In this document: positions 46,111-56,902 of the stretch, piece by piece
How positions within the stretch are numbered: the stretch's first letter is position 1
Layout of the letters: every line of letters begins with the position of its first letter
Assembly (NCBI GenBank): GCA_039583875.1
Contig: CM077162.1
Coordinates: 169,961,220-170,025,219, forward strand
Source of the DNA: Platanthera guangdongensis
Lineage: Eukaryota; Streptophyta; Magnoliopsida; Asparagales; Orchidaceae
Reading direction: 5' to 3'
DNA length: 64,000 bases
The notes under the pieces: model-generated
The model's input: only the letters and a program-made list of their open reading frames with translations
Told to the model about the DNA's origin: nothing
The model's database searches: none
Translations under genes and position numbers: made by a program

Positions 46111-47000
46111 ATGAACTTCTCCGTTGATTCCACCGGCCAGGCGTCTAATCCCTCTGCAGACCGCCTGACTAACCCCTTTGCAGACTGCCCGGCTCCTCCT
46201 CTTGACCTCCGCGATGAGCTGCGGATCACCACCATTTCCCTGTCTGGAAAGAAGAATTTCATCCGATGGGTGCACTCGGTCCACCGAGTTCTTCAGGCCA
46301 AAGGCCTTGTGCTTCATCTCACTCAGGGACCTCCTTCTCCTCCCACCGACGACTGGCTGCGCATCGACGGTTGCGTTCAGACGTGGCTCCTCAATTCCCT
46401 GGAGGGTAAGCCCTACCAGATGGTCATGTATCATGAGACGGCCAACGCTATATGGATGAGCTCCACTCCTTATACTCGGTCAAGGACAGCCTTCGGCACC
46501 TCTATGACATTATTACCGATCTTCAGGCTCTCGACGCTGGCGGAACTGCGGGCATGACCTCATTTGTTGCCCGTGCTAAGACTCTTGCGGAGGCCTGGAT
46601 CCAGCATCAGCCATCTACCACTGATCTTGCTTCTCAGTGAGCTCAAAAGGAGGCCTCCTGCATTGCTATGATGATTGCTCGTTTCCCTCCACACCTTCAG
46701 AGTATCCGGGATCAGGTTCTGGCTTTGGCCACTACTCCTTCCTTATCTGATGTTTGCTCTATGCTCTTTCGAGTGTCACCTCCCCCGGATACTCGTACAC
46801 CCTCCTCTCCAGCTCTTCTCCAGCAGAACCTTCCCCCCTTACTTTCCCCACCGACTTCTGCTGGTGGTGGACGTTCGAGCTCCCGCGGAAGGGGACGTGG
46901 TGGTCGCGGTCGCACAAAGTGTTCCTATTGCGCCGGGGCGGCTACACTGAGACAGTTTACTATAAGAAACATGATTACCCTCCTCGTCCTACTGCTGCTC
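46111..47000 (+). pseudogene. Copia E gag
   Basis: The ATG at 46111 opens MNFSVDSTGQASNPS. Motifs are SLSGKKNFIRWVHSVHRVLQ, VQTWLLNSLEGKPYQMVM and, after a frame change near 46450, LHSLYSVKDSLRHLYDIITD. A TGA follows DLASQ (46638), and the frame continues to MMIARFPPHLQSIRDQVL. The nucleocapsid has a Gly/Arg-rich run (GGGRSSSRGRGRGGRGRTK) and a single remaining CSYC half-knuckle before another frame change. Confidence 0.85.
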
Positions 47001-48409
47001 TTGCAGCTGACGACTCCTCTGCCACAAGTACCGGCCTTGAGGCCGTTCGCCTCCAGCTACAACAACTACATGGGCTGCTCAATCCTCCATCTGCTTCTGT
47101 TGCCTCCACCTCCACTGCAGGTATTGCATGTTTTTCCTCCAGTCCGCGCTGGATCTTGGACTCGTGTGTCACTCATCACATCACCTCGCAGCGGACGCCC
47201 AAGTACTCGTATGCTCCTCATCCGAAGTGTATCACCGTGGCTAATGGGGCGGCTGTTCCTGTCTCCGGCTGCGCTGACCTCTCCCTCAACCCCTCCATCT
47301 CTCTTCGCTTGGCTCTTTATGTTCCGGGCTCCCCGTTTAATATACTTTCTGTTGGTCGTCTTACTAATGATATGGATTGTTGTGTTACATTCACCTATTC
47401 TGCTTTTTTGATACAGGATCGACAGACGCGGATTACCATTGGTAGGGGTCGACTACAAAAAGGGCTCTACCTTCTCGATGCCTCTCCTACCGTCCTCTCC
47501 TCCATCTCCTCCGTTGACTGACATCGCCGTCTTGGGCATGCTCCTCTGCCGGTCCTCCAGAAGGCGCTTCCTGATGTATCTCTTCCTCTCTTTCAGTATA
47601 TTTCATGTATTTTCGGCAAGCAACCACATTCTTCCTTTCCCGCACATTGTACTCGGATATCGACTCCTTTTGATTTACTCCACTCCGATGTTTGGGGTCC
47701 TTTCAAAATTACTAGTATTTCTGATTATCGCTACTTTATCACTTTTATTGGTGATTGCTCTCGCACGACGTAGCTTTACTTACTTCGTGATCGCTCCGAA
47801 CTTTCTCGCTTGTTTTGGGCTTTTGTGTTAGAGACTCGTACGCAATTCTCTACTACCATAAAAATGTTGCGTACCAATAATGTTCATAAGTACACTATCC
47901 ACAAATTTGCAAATATGTGCGTGAAGTTCGGTATTATTCATCAGACATCCTGTGCTTACACCCCACAGCAAAACGGTATTGCCGAACGGAAGAACCGACA
48001 CCTGCTCGACGTTGCCCGGTCCCTCATGCTTCACATGTATGTTCCCAAAGTCTACTGGAACTTTGCGGTCTCTACTGCTTGTTTCCTCATCAACCGTCTC
48101 CCTTCCTCTGTTCTGCACCATGCCACTCCGTTCAGCCTCCTATTTCCCTCCGCTCCGACCTTCCCTCTCACACCCAGGGTCTTTGGCTGCACCTGCTTCA
48201 TCCACCTTCTGGGTTCGTCCACGGACAAGTTAGATCCCCAGGCGGCTAAACACATTTTCGTCGGATATTCCCGTACTCAGAAGGGCTATATGTGTTATTC
48301 TCCGGTTACCCGGAAGGTCTCCGTGTCCGCTGATGTTACCTTCCGGGAGGATCAACCTTTCTTCTCTCCTCATCTATCACTGACCCCACTACCACCATCC
48401 CTCCCATGA
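47001..48409 (+). pseudogene. Copia E protease and integrase
   Basis: The protease reads WILDSCVTHHITS, so the catalytic Gly has become Cys. The gag-pre-integrase segment follows (RLGHAPLPVLQKALPDV) after a TGA at 47519. Integrase pieces are scattered over frames: CIFGKQPHS-like and HSDVWGPF-like regions near 47600-47700, then intact TIKMLRTNNVHKYTIHKFAN, HQTSCAYTPQQNGIAERKNR, INRLPSSVLHHATPFSLLFP and HIFVGYSRTQKGYMCYSP. The second catalytic Asp has become Asn (RTNN). Confidence 0.86.
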
Positions 48410-50213
48410 CCTGTCATCCCCGTTACTACACCTCTGCCACCGGTCCCACCTGCTCCGGCTCCTGCGCCCTCCCGGCCGCCTGTTATCCATGTCTACACTC
48501 GTCACCCTTCTGGTTCCGTTGCCCCTCTGCAGTCGGCCTCGACCTCGGCTACTCCGCGCCCTGCTGATCAGGTACCGACCTCCACTGCTCATCCTCTGAC
48601 AAACTATGTCTCCTTGCATCTCCTTTCTCCTCACCTTCACACATTTGCTACTTCTCTTTCCTCGGTTTCGGTCCCTAACTCTATGCAGGAGGTGCTCCAA
48701 CATCCTGGTTGGCGGGCTGTCATGGAGGAGGAAGTGATTGCTCTTTAGGCCAACCAGACATGGACTCTCGTACCCCTTTCTTCGGGTCAGAAACCGGTTG
48801 GGTGTAAGTGGGTCTTTGTCATCAAACATGCTGCCGATGAGACGATTAATCTTCTGAAAGCTCATCTAGCGGCTCGTGGCTTCACCCAACAACAAGGACT
48901 CGACTATGAAGAAACATTTTCTTCGGTGGCCAAACTCAACACCGTTCGAGTCCCCATCTTCGTGGCCGTCCATCGTCGGTGGCTCTTACTCCAACTGGAT
49001 ATTAATAATGCCTTTCTGAATGGCGATCTCCAGGAAACAGTTTATATGCAGCAATCTCTCGGGTTTCAGACCACGGGGGAGTCTCAGGTCTGTCGTCTTA
49101 TGAAGGTCTTGTTTGGTCTCAAACAATCCCCACGGGCATGGTTTGACAAGTTCAGTAAGGCCCTTCGGGAGGTGGGTTTTACTCGGAGCTCAGCAGATTT
49201 CTCATTGTTCACTCGTCACCGAACAACGAGAATAGTTCTTCTACTAGTATACGTTGACGATATCATAATTACAGGAGACGACTCAAAAGGAATACAAGAG
49301 GTCAAACTACATCTGAGCTCCGTATTTCAAATAAAAGATCTGGGACCCCTTCGATACTTCTTGGTTCTTAAGGTTGCCAGACGGCCAAATGGTCTTGTCC
49401 TCTCTCAGCGGAAGTACTGCCTCGACCTCCTTCATGATGCAGGATATTCTGGTTGTAAGCCGATTGACACCCCAATGGATGTAAATCACAAGTTGTGCGC
49501 TCAGACATCTGACTCAGATCTCCTACTCCAGAATCCAGATACTATTGTCGTCTCGTTGGAAAATTGATCTACCTCACGGTAATCAGACCAGATATTTCCT
49601 TCGCTGTTGGTATTGTCAGTCAGTATATGCATTCCCCTCAAAGATTTCATCTTCAGGCCGTGGAACACATTCTCAAATACCTTAAAACGGCTCCTGGTCA
49701 AGGACTGATATACAAAACCTCATCTTCAGCTCCAACATTGGTGACATATTCTGATGCTGATTATGCTGGTTCACTTGATGATCGACGGTCAACCAGTGAT
49801 TTTTGCACATATTTTGAGGGACATTTGATTACCTGACGAAGCAAGAAACAAGCTGTCGTTGCTCGATTATCCTCTGAGGCAGATTACCGGGCAATGACAT
49901 CAGTGGTTTAGAATTGACGTGGCTTGAAAGTCTCCTTACCGATTTGGGTGTAAAGCTCCCTTCCCCATCTCTCCTCCCCTGTGACAGCCAAGCTGCTATA
50001 CATATAACCACGAACCCGGTCTTCCACGAGAGAACAAAGCATATTGAAGTCGACTGTCATTTCATCCGGGAAAAGGTTCAAATGAAGAAGCTCGCACTGA
50101 AGCATGTTCCGGGGACTGAACAAGTTGCGGATGTCCTCACAAAGGCTCTTTCCAGTACCCTCTTCTATCAGTGCTTGTCCAAGCTTGGCGCATACGATTT
50201 GTACGCTCCAGCT
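48410..50213 (+). pseudogene. Copia E reverse transcriptase and RNase H
   Basis: RT shows MQEVLQHPGWRAVMEEEV (then a TAG), TWTLVPLSSGQKPVGCKWVF, LDINNAFLNGDLQETVYMQQ, GLKQSPRAWFDKFSK and catalytic LLVYVDDIIITGDD. The frame changes near 49560. RNase H shows [43 protein letters not shown] and [12 protein letters not shown]. Stops lie near 49836 and 49908. It is relatively well preserved. Confidence 0.88.
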
Positions 50214-50223
50214 TGCGGGGGAG
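50211..50223 (+). other. Copia E polypurine tract
   Basis: GCTTGCGGGGGAG ends directly at the 3' LTR. Confidence 0.75.
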
Positions 50224-50405
50224 TGTTAGAAAAGCCCATGTAAAGAGCCCATTATTGGGCCCATTTTTTTTGTTTTTCCTTCTCCTCTTCCTAGTCCCAC
50301 ATCTTGTATAGGATTTCTTCTCACCTTCTCTCTCCTATATATTTGTATTCTCTCATTGTATTTGGTAACAAAAACAATACATACAAGTTTTGAGCTTTTT
50401 CTACA
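50224..50405 (+). repeat. Copia E 3' LTR
   Basis: 182 bp, ending CTTTTTCTACA. It differs from the 5' LTR at a modest number of positions by eye. Confidence 0.9.
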
Positions 50406-50599
50406 AATAGTAAACAATTTCAACAAATTGTTGTACTTTTGTAACATCAACTGTTTTTATGATTGAGCTCTGAAGTAAATATATCTGTCAGATACTTGTA
50501 GAGATTTGTCAACAATTTGTCCTTGATTCTTTCAGAAAAATTAAGAAGATCTTTGAATTTCTAGTAGTCAGACCGTTCATGAAGAAAATATACAACTAG

Positions 50600-52395
50600 T
50601 CTTTCCTAATCCCTAAGAGCATCTGGATATACCTGATTTAGATTTCCGTCTCTTCGATTGAGTTCGACAATATTCTTTCTGATTTCCTTCATAGTATCCG
50701 CAGGTCTAATCTCAGTTTTTCCCTTGATAAATTTAGCAACAGCAACTAGCTTTTGTTTCTTATTCCTTTTCTCTACTGGATCTTTTGGCCAAGGTATTGG
50801 AAGGATGCTGCAACTTCCTCTGCTCATTTTGATCACATCTTGAACTTGCTGCATGACTATTTTAAGCGGCAACTTCCTCCTTTTAGATTGTTGATCCTGT
50901 TCAACCCTTTTTGAAGAGTCAGTTTGCTTCCCCCTTTTAGAGTATCTAACTGCCCCAGCCCTTTTTGCAAACTTCAGTGAAGCCTCCTATTCTTCATTAT
51001 CATTCTCTTTAAGCTCCCCTTGAGTTATTGCAGTATTAAATTCCCCCTAAATAAATGCAGTATCTTGTTCAACAAGTTCCGCCTCCTGATTGGGTGCACC
51101 CTCTGAAGTATTTTTTCTGCTGCAATAATTGTTTTATTATTTTCAATAAACTCCTCCAAAAAATGTTCAATTACAGCGATATTAAAGGGATCTGGCCCTT
51201 GTGAAACACTTGAAGCCTCTGTTTACTCATCTTCCTACTGAATCTCCCCATTCTGAATCCTTTGACAAGAGAGGTTAAGAATGACCGAGTCACAGAGGAG
51301 GAAGACACTTGTGATGTCATGCATCGTACAAAAGCAGTAACCTCGTCAAGATGAGATTGCATATGATCACAGGTTGTTTGTATTTAAGAGGCATGCTCGG
51401 TCATGTGAATGAACATGGTACTAGAGGCCATATTGACTGCTTGAAGAATGATTGAATTGAGATTGAAGGGAGTAGTGAATGACAAAATAAGTGGTCTGAT
51501 TCTGGGAGAGGGTGGAGGTATTGTTGTGGGATGTGGAAAAGCTGGTTCAAGTTCTGGGGGTGTGGAATAATCTAGAGGAATGAAGGATGAATGTGGTAAG
51601 ACTGGCAAAGAGGTTGTTTGAGGTGGTTGATCAATTTGCTCTGGATTGTGAGATGGAGAATCACCAACTTGTGGAGAGGTTGGTGAAGAGGACTCTCTCT
51701 TGTAACGAGGAGTTATGATTTGTTTGTTCCATTTTGAGAACAAAGAGATTGAGAGTATTTTGCCAGGAGGGATGTTCACTCCTTTTGATTTGCACAAGGT
51801 AGGGTAGCGATCCTTCAATATTTTGCACATGGATGTCATATATGCTTTCTCTTTTAAGGCATATTTGTGAGACATTATTTTCTAAGACATCTCCCCCAGT
51901 TATTGTTTTAGCAAAGACTAATACTCCCATCAGATACATTTGGGCTTTAAGAATGACTTCATGTGCAAAAGTTTTGCATAACAATACTTTCTCAACAATG
52001 TCTGTCAGGAATCAGAATTCTTCAGAGAGGTTAATCTTCTTCAGATGAATTGGTTTGTCCTTTGAAAAATTCATAGTATTCAACACCTCTTTTATTTATT
52101 TGTCAGAAAGCTCTGCTTCATCTTCTACAGATGAAAGATCAAAGGTTGCCTGAATCATTTCATCTGTTATTTGAACACCTGTCTTAGCAACGTTCTCTGT
52201 CATTATTCCATCCTCTTCGACTTTAACGCATTCTAGAAACCGGGTTAGTTCTGCGTCATATAATATGCATCTGGTTAAAATTAATTTGTTCAGACCAAGA
52301 TTGCTAAAGAGTTGCAGAATACCCTTGAAAGCCTCGGCCGCAGCACCGGAGGAATCCAAGTCAACACTGAAATCAGAATTTGTCTTCAGAGCCAT
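50600..52395 (-). pseudogene. Env-like accessory ORF, copy A
   Basis: The ATG at 52395 opens MALKTNSDFSVDLDSSG. An N-terminal domain reads LNKLILTRCILYDAELTRFL, VKVEEDGIMTENVAKTG and ITDEMIQATFDL. After stops come LLCKTFAHEVILKAQMYLMG and GDVLENNVSQICLKR, then LKDRYPTLCKSKGVNIPPGK and SISLFSKWNKQI. A Pro/Ser-rich linker, a helical part and a basic C-terminus (KRRKLPLKIVMQQVQDVIKM) follow. The layout resembles plant retroelement env-like or 'putative plant transposon protein' ORFs found after pol in Sirevirus-type copia elements; I infer this and could not confirm it. The role is unknown. Several stops and shifts break the frame. Copy B lies at 56903-58490. Confidence 0.55.
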
Positions 52396-52756
52396 AATGG
52401 TACCTGCAAAGATACTCAACAAACAAGAAAGGAGACGAGAACAAGAGAAGAGAGCAGGGAAGATGAAGAGTATGAAAGTTTAATAAATAGTGGCTAATGT
52501 CGTATATAAATGACAATACTTCTAAAATTAGGGTTATCGACGTATTTTTTGAAAGAAATTGATGTAGGAAAAGAATTTTGCGCGCACTGCAGGAGTCGTC
52601 ATTATGTCGAATCTAAATTAACGTAGCTTTGAATAAGAGCTACCAGACATTATGTCGACGTATGCGTCCATTCAAAATCGATGTTCCGTCGATTTGTATT
52701 AGACGTTACGTTGAATAAAACCTTAAGGTTTTTTAGACTGTTGCAGTTTTTCCCAA
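52396..52756 (-). promoter_or_regulatory. LTR-like or promoter-like region before env-like copy A
   Basis: It begins TGTTGGGAAAAA on the minus strand, identical over 12 nt to the start of the LTR at 56550, directly after broken integrase. It carries recurring TCGACG-type motifs as that LTR does. It ends in a pyrimidine-rich stretch and TTTGCAG|GTACC 8 nt before the ATG, which looks like a splice acceptor. Confidence 0.45.
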
Positions 52757-54000
52757 CAATTTGATTTTAGTGTATTGTAATGTACTTTATGATGTACCAT
52801 CAACCATTCTCTATGCATTGATGAAGTGTTTGCGTTTAACTTCATCAAGGGTCTTAGTTAAAATATCACCCCCTTTGGTTTTCAGTTGACCCTGAAGATA
52901 CCATTCCCTTTTAAGAGGTCATAGGAAGTCTTTAGATTTGTCTTATGGATGAGACTTCTATTCAGAACGTAGTTTGCAGTGTTAATTGATTTAGCCCAAA
53001 AGGATTTAGGCAAGTTTGACTATGGCAATAATATCCTTCCTGATTCAATCAGGATTCTATTTTTGTTCTTTCAGCAATCTCATTTTGTTGAGGATTTTTA
53101 GGAGCTGAAAAGCTTTGCCTTATCTCTCTATTCTCACAAAGTCTGCAAATTAACTGTTTTTCAAACTCTGTGTCATGGTCACTTTTGATCATAGACACCG
53201 GAGTGTTGAATTCATATTGAAGTTGTTTAATGAATTTTGAGAGGATCTTTAAAGTGTTGGACTTCGCTCTCAGAAAGAACACAGCTGAATCTAGAAGTGT
53301 CATCCACCATGACTAGGGTAAAAGACTTTCCTCCTAAGCTATGAGTGAGGATTCAACCAAATAGGTCCATATGCAGTATGTAAAGAATCCTAGGTGAATT
53401 ATTTTTACCAATTGACTTGAATGATGATTTAGTTTGTTTACCTAATTGTCTAGCCTTACATTGGTTTATTTTCCTATATTTACCTTTTAGCAAGCCTCTA
53501 ATTAAGTCATGTTTACTAGCTTGACTATGTTTTTGTGATTTAAATGAGCTTTCCTTCTATGCTAAGGATCATTTCTGTCCATATCAGAATTGAATGAACA
53601 ATTTTTTTTTTGAATTAGAGATGAAGTCAATCACATACATATTTTCTTTTCTAAAACCAGATAACACTATTGCATCTATTTTAGTATTGACTATTTGGCA
53701 TAGTATTTGAGTGAATTCAACTTTATATTCTCCATCACAGAGCTGACTTCATGGTGATAAGATTGTGTTGAAGCCTTTCAACATAAGCTACCTCAGAAAA
53801 AGTGAAGTCTCTAATTCTGTTCATACCAAGCCTTTAGTTTGACCACAATTGAAGTCACCAAAGATTATCTTAAGATCATCTTTGACTTATAATTTTCCAG
53901 CAGATTTTTCTATTTAGTAATGTGTCTGGAGCAGCTACTGTCCAAACACTATAACTGGTTTGTGGATGAACAACTCCCAACCTAATCTTCTCCTTCTTCT
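52757..54000 (-). pseudogene. Sirevirus-like copia: protease remnant and integrase
   Basis: From right to left: a damaged protease (DTLLNRKICWKI region), a gag-pre-integrase segment with YKVEFTQILCQIVNT and GFRKENMYVIDFIS, the linker RQLGKQTKSSFKS and HMDLFG (first Asp region). The integrase core follows with VMVDDTSRFS, FLRAKSNTLKILSKFIKQL, IKSDHDTEFEKQL and FSAPKNPQQNEIAERTK, then INTANYVLNRSLIHKT. The sequence stops at 52757; RT and RNase H are absent. The motif style is that of Sireviruses. Confidence 0.8.
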
Positions 54001-54029
54001 TCAGAGAATACTTCCAAAGCCATCAAATA

Positions 54030-55105
54030 GACTTCTTCAGCAGCTTCATCTTCACCTTCAGAAGAGGAACTTCATTCTGAGTCTGAGTCACTCCAAGTTT
54101 CAACTATGAAACCTTTTCCCTTCTTCTTGTCCTTTTTCCTAAATGATTGTTTCTTGTGCTCCTCTTTATTAGCTTCGTCCTTTCGCTCTTCAAGACATTC
54201 AGGAGCAATGTGCCCTGACTTTCTACAGGCAAATCAGATGACCTCCTTGTTGGGGGTCTTATCAAACCCGAGTTTGCTTGAGCTTCTGCCCCTTCTTCTG
54301 GAGTCCTCAGTCTTTATCCACCTTCTGAACCTTCTGTCCAAGAGATTAAATATCTCCTCTTCAGAGATTGAAGGCTCTCCTTCAACTCCCTTCAGTGCAA
54401 TGGTTCTTTATCTAGAAGTTAAGACATTTTCTTTTCCTTCTGTCTCAGCTCTACTCTTTTATAACAACTCATAGGACTTTAGCTTGCCTAACATGGCATC
54501 AATGGAGATTTCCCTGTGACATCTAGATTCTCTTATAGCCCAGATCCTTGAATCTCATGTGCTTGGAAAAGATATGAACAACTTATCATTTATCTCAGTC
54601 AATGAGATCTCCTTGTCCAGTCCTTTGTGTTCATTGATTATGATGCTGAACCTTTCATATATCTCAGCATCACTCTCTTCAACCTTCTTTAGAAAGTTCT
54701 CATATTGAGATATGAGAAGAGTCCTTTTGTTCTTTCTTTCTTCAAAACTGTCATCAACAATTCTGGATAGATACTTCTAGATTTCCTTAGCTGATTGGCA
54801 GTAAACAACCTTATGAAAGATCTCATCTGACATGGTGGATACTAGGATGTTTATTGCCTTGGCATCCAGTCTTTTATTTTATTTTCTGCTTCTGACCATT
54901 TAACCTTAGTTACCAGCTTTGTTGTTGTGCTTCCACTGACATTTTTCTTGTAAGACATTAGTGGTCCTGAAAGAATAAAATCAAAAATGCCTTCATTAAT
55001 AGAGTTTATGTACAATTTTCTTCTAGCTTTGCAGCGTGTGAACTTTTCCAAGTTACATACTGGAGGTCTGGTGGATGCAAATCCTTTAAAATGATTTGAA
55101 CTCAT
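54030..55105 (-). pseudogene. Sirevirus-like copia gag
   Basis: The ATG at 55105 opens MSSNHFKGFASTRPPV, followed by KFTRCKARRKLYINSINEGI and TTTKLVTKVKWSEAENKIKD. A knuckle near 54220 reads FACRKSGHIAPEC, in which the first Cys codon has become TGA. A Lys-rich tail (KKDKKKGKGFIVETWSDSDS) follows. Many stops break the middle. Confidence 0.8.
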
Positions 55106-55109
55106 TTTG

Positions 55110-55113
<4 letters not shown>

Positions 55114-55149
<36 letters not shown>
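55114..55149. repeat. (TA)18 microsatellite
   Basis: An uninterrupted 36-bp TA run in the leader between the primer site and the Sirevirus-like gag ATG. Confidence 0.97.
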
Positions 55150-55151
<2 letters not shown>

Positions 55152-55209
55152 TGTAGCTTTGCAACTATTCAAATCTTTATGATAAATACGTTAACCTTTA
55201 TTTAATACA

Positions 55210-55225
55210 CCTCGTTTTGATATCA
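55210..55225 (-). other. Sirevirus-like primer-binding site, degraded
   Basis: Minus-strand TGATATCAAAACGAGG. It differs from TGGTATCAGAGC at three positions, all G to A. Confidence 0.7.
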
Positions 55226-55227
55226 AT

Positions 55228-56550
55228 TGAAAGAATGAACAATTGTGAACAGACACCTTTGGGGATTCTCTAGGGTGGGGGGGGGGGGTGAATAGAGATT
55301 TTAAATGTTTGCTTAAAAATATTTATTAAGTTTAAACAATTTCAGATAAGCATCCACATATTCACAACCTTAGATAATTTAAATCACAGCAGAAAAAATA
55401 AAGCATAAAGTAAAAATAAAAGTGCAAAAAACACCAAATGATAGTGATTTCTCAAAATCAGGGATCCACTCTTCTACCACCTTAGCAAAATTCACTTTCT
55501 CTTTTTTGATAAGGAGACTCTCAGAAGTAAGTCTAGATCTTTTTATAAGAAGATCTTGAACCAAAACTGTGTCTTTTGGTAATAAGACTAAGAATCACAC
55601 AGAATACTTTGAAGAGAGATTCTTAAAACTATTTATTTAGTTTATTGAATGAGAGAAAAAGAGTAAGAGTAAGAAGAATAAGATGAAGAATAGTTTTCTA
55701 GATTGAATCCTCTGTCAGCAAAATTTCTCTGAGGATTCTAGGCATTAAGTGTTCTGAATCCTTTCAAAATGATGAATCCTTACTTAGAAGAAAGAGCAAA
55801 AATTTTATGCTTTCATCCAGTCTTTCAGATTGTTCTCTGTATTTTTGTTGCAGTTGTAGTGCAGTAGTTGAGAAGAGAAGAAGAAGGGTGTTGTCGGGTG
55901 TCTAAATTATGTTCGTGATTTTCTATGCTGTTCTTCTCTTTTTTGAAATCTGAGCACATGAATCCTTGAAAATTTTTGAATTATCCTCTATCAGGAAACT
56001 TTCTTGAGAAGGTATATGACTGAAATTTGATGGAGAATTCTTTTTTTAGGTTCTCTTCAACAACTCTAAAGATTCAAAAGAATTCCTTAATAATCCTCTT
56101 CAAATTATTTTGGACAGATCTTCTGAATTTTTCATTCCGGGTTTCACTTGACGCTACATCGACTTCTAGTGGAAGGTGCATCGAGATCTGCTTTAAAATT
56201 GAAGCTTTATCGACTTGATCAAATAATCGACATTGCATTGATGTCTTATCGATGCTTGCGTCATCTTCTGCTTTGAATGTGCGTCGACTTGACTTCTAAA
56301 GTAATGCTGACATCCTATCAAAGTTACGTCGACTTACAGTTGATGTTGCGTCGACTTCTAATCAACGCATAATTACTTTAGATAATTCTCTTCTCTATTT
56401 CAGTTTGCCTTTATCATGACTCTAACTTGACTGACTTCCTAGGATATCTATGACCAAATTACTCTCTCTGTACACATGAGTAATAATCATAGGGAGTAAA
56501 ATCACTTATGTTTAATTTGTTAAGTTAAATCAATAGATTTTTCCCAACAA
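55228..56550 (-). repeat. Sirevirus-like LTR (1323 bp)
   Basis: Plus-strand ends are TGAAAGAATGAAC and TTTCCCAACA. A primer site lies on the gag side and the 3'-untranslated end of env-like copy B on the other. One LTR may thus serve two neighbouring units, or only one of them. CGTCGACTT-type motifs recur near 56157-56360. A run of 12 G is at 55277-55288. Confidence 0.7.
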
Positions 56551-56902
56551 TCTTCTTATATTTATCTTAACAAATTTTACAAAATGTTTAAATTGGTTTG
56601 ACAGAATAAAACAAGAAATCAAACAATTTACATCACTTACATATAAAGAAAAAAAATAAGGCATGACCAGACAACTGAAAGCTTGTTTCTTCAGAATAAA
56701 ATTTATAATAATAGTAAGCAATTTCAGCAAATTGTTGTACTTTTGTAACATCAACTGTTTTTATTATTTAGCTCTGAAGTAAATTTATCTGTCAGATAGT
56801 TGTAGAGATTGGTTAGCAATTTGTCCTTGATCCTTTCGGAATAACTAAATAGATCTTTGAATTTCTAGTAGTCAGGCATAACATGAAGAAAATCTACAAC
56901 AA
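56551..56902 (-). other. 3'-untranslated end of env-like copy B
   Basis: Non-coding. It matches 50406-50600 and 44959-45037, the same region of copy A, and ends AAATATAAGAAGAT at the LTR, a weak polypurine tract. Confidence 0.6.

Larger units (their letters stand above)
45038..50405 (+). mobile_element. Copia E: full-length but decayed Ty1/copia
   Basis: A 5368-bp element with two 182-bp LTRs, a primer site and a polypurine tract. The right flank AATAG and left flank AATAA agree with a target duplication once compared with the uninterrupted copy near 56720. Coding order is gag, protease, integrase, RT, RNase H, with several frameshifts. It is the closest relative of Copia F in the window. 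Confidence 0.9.
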
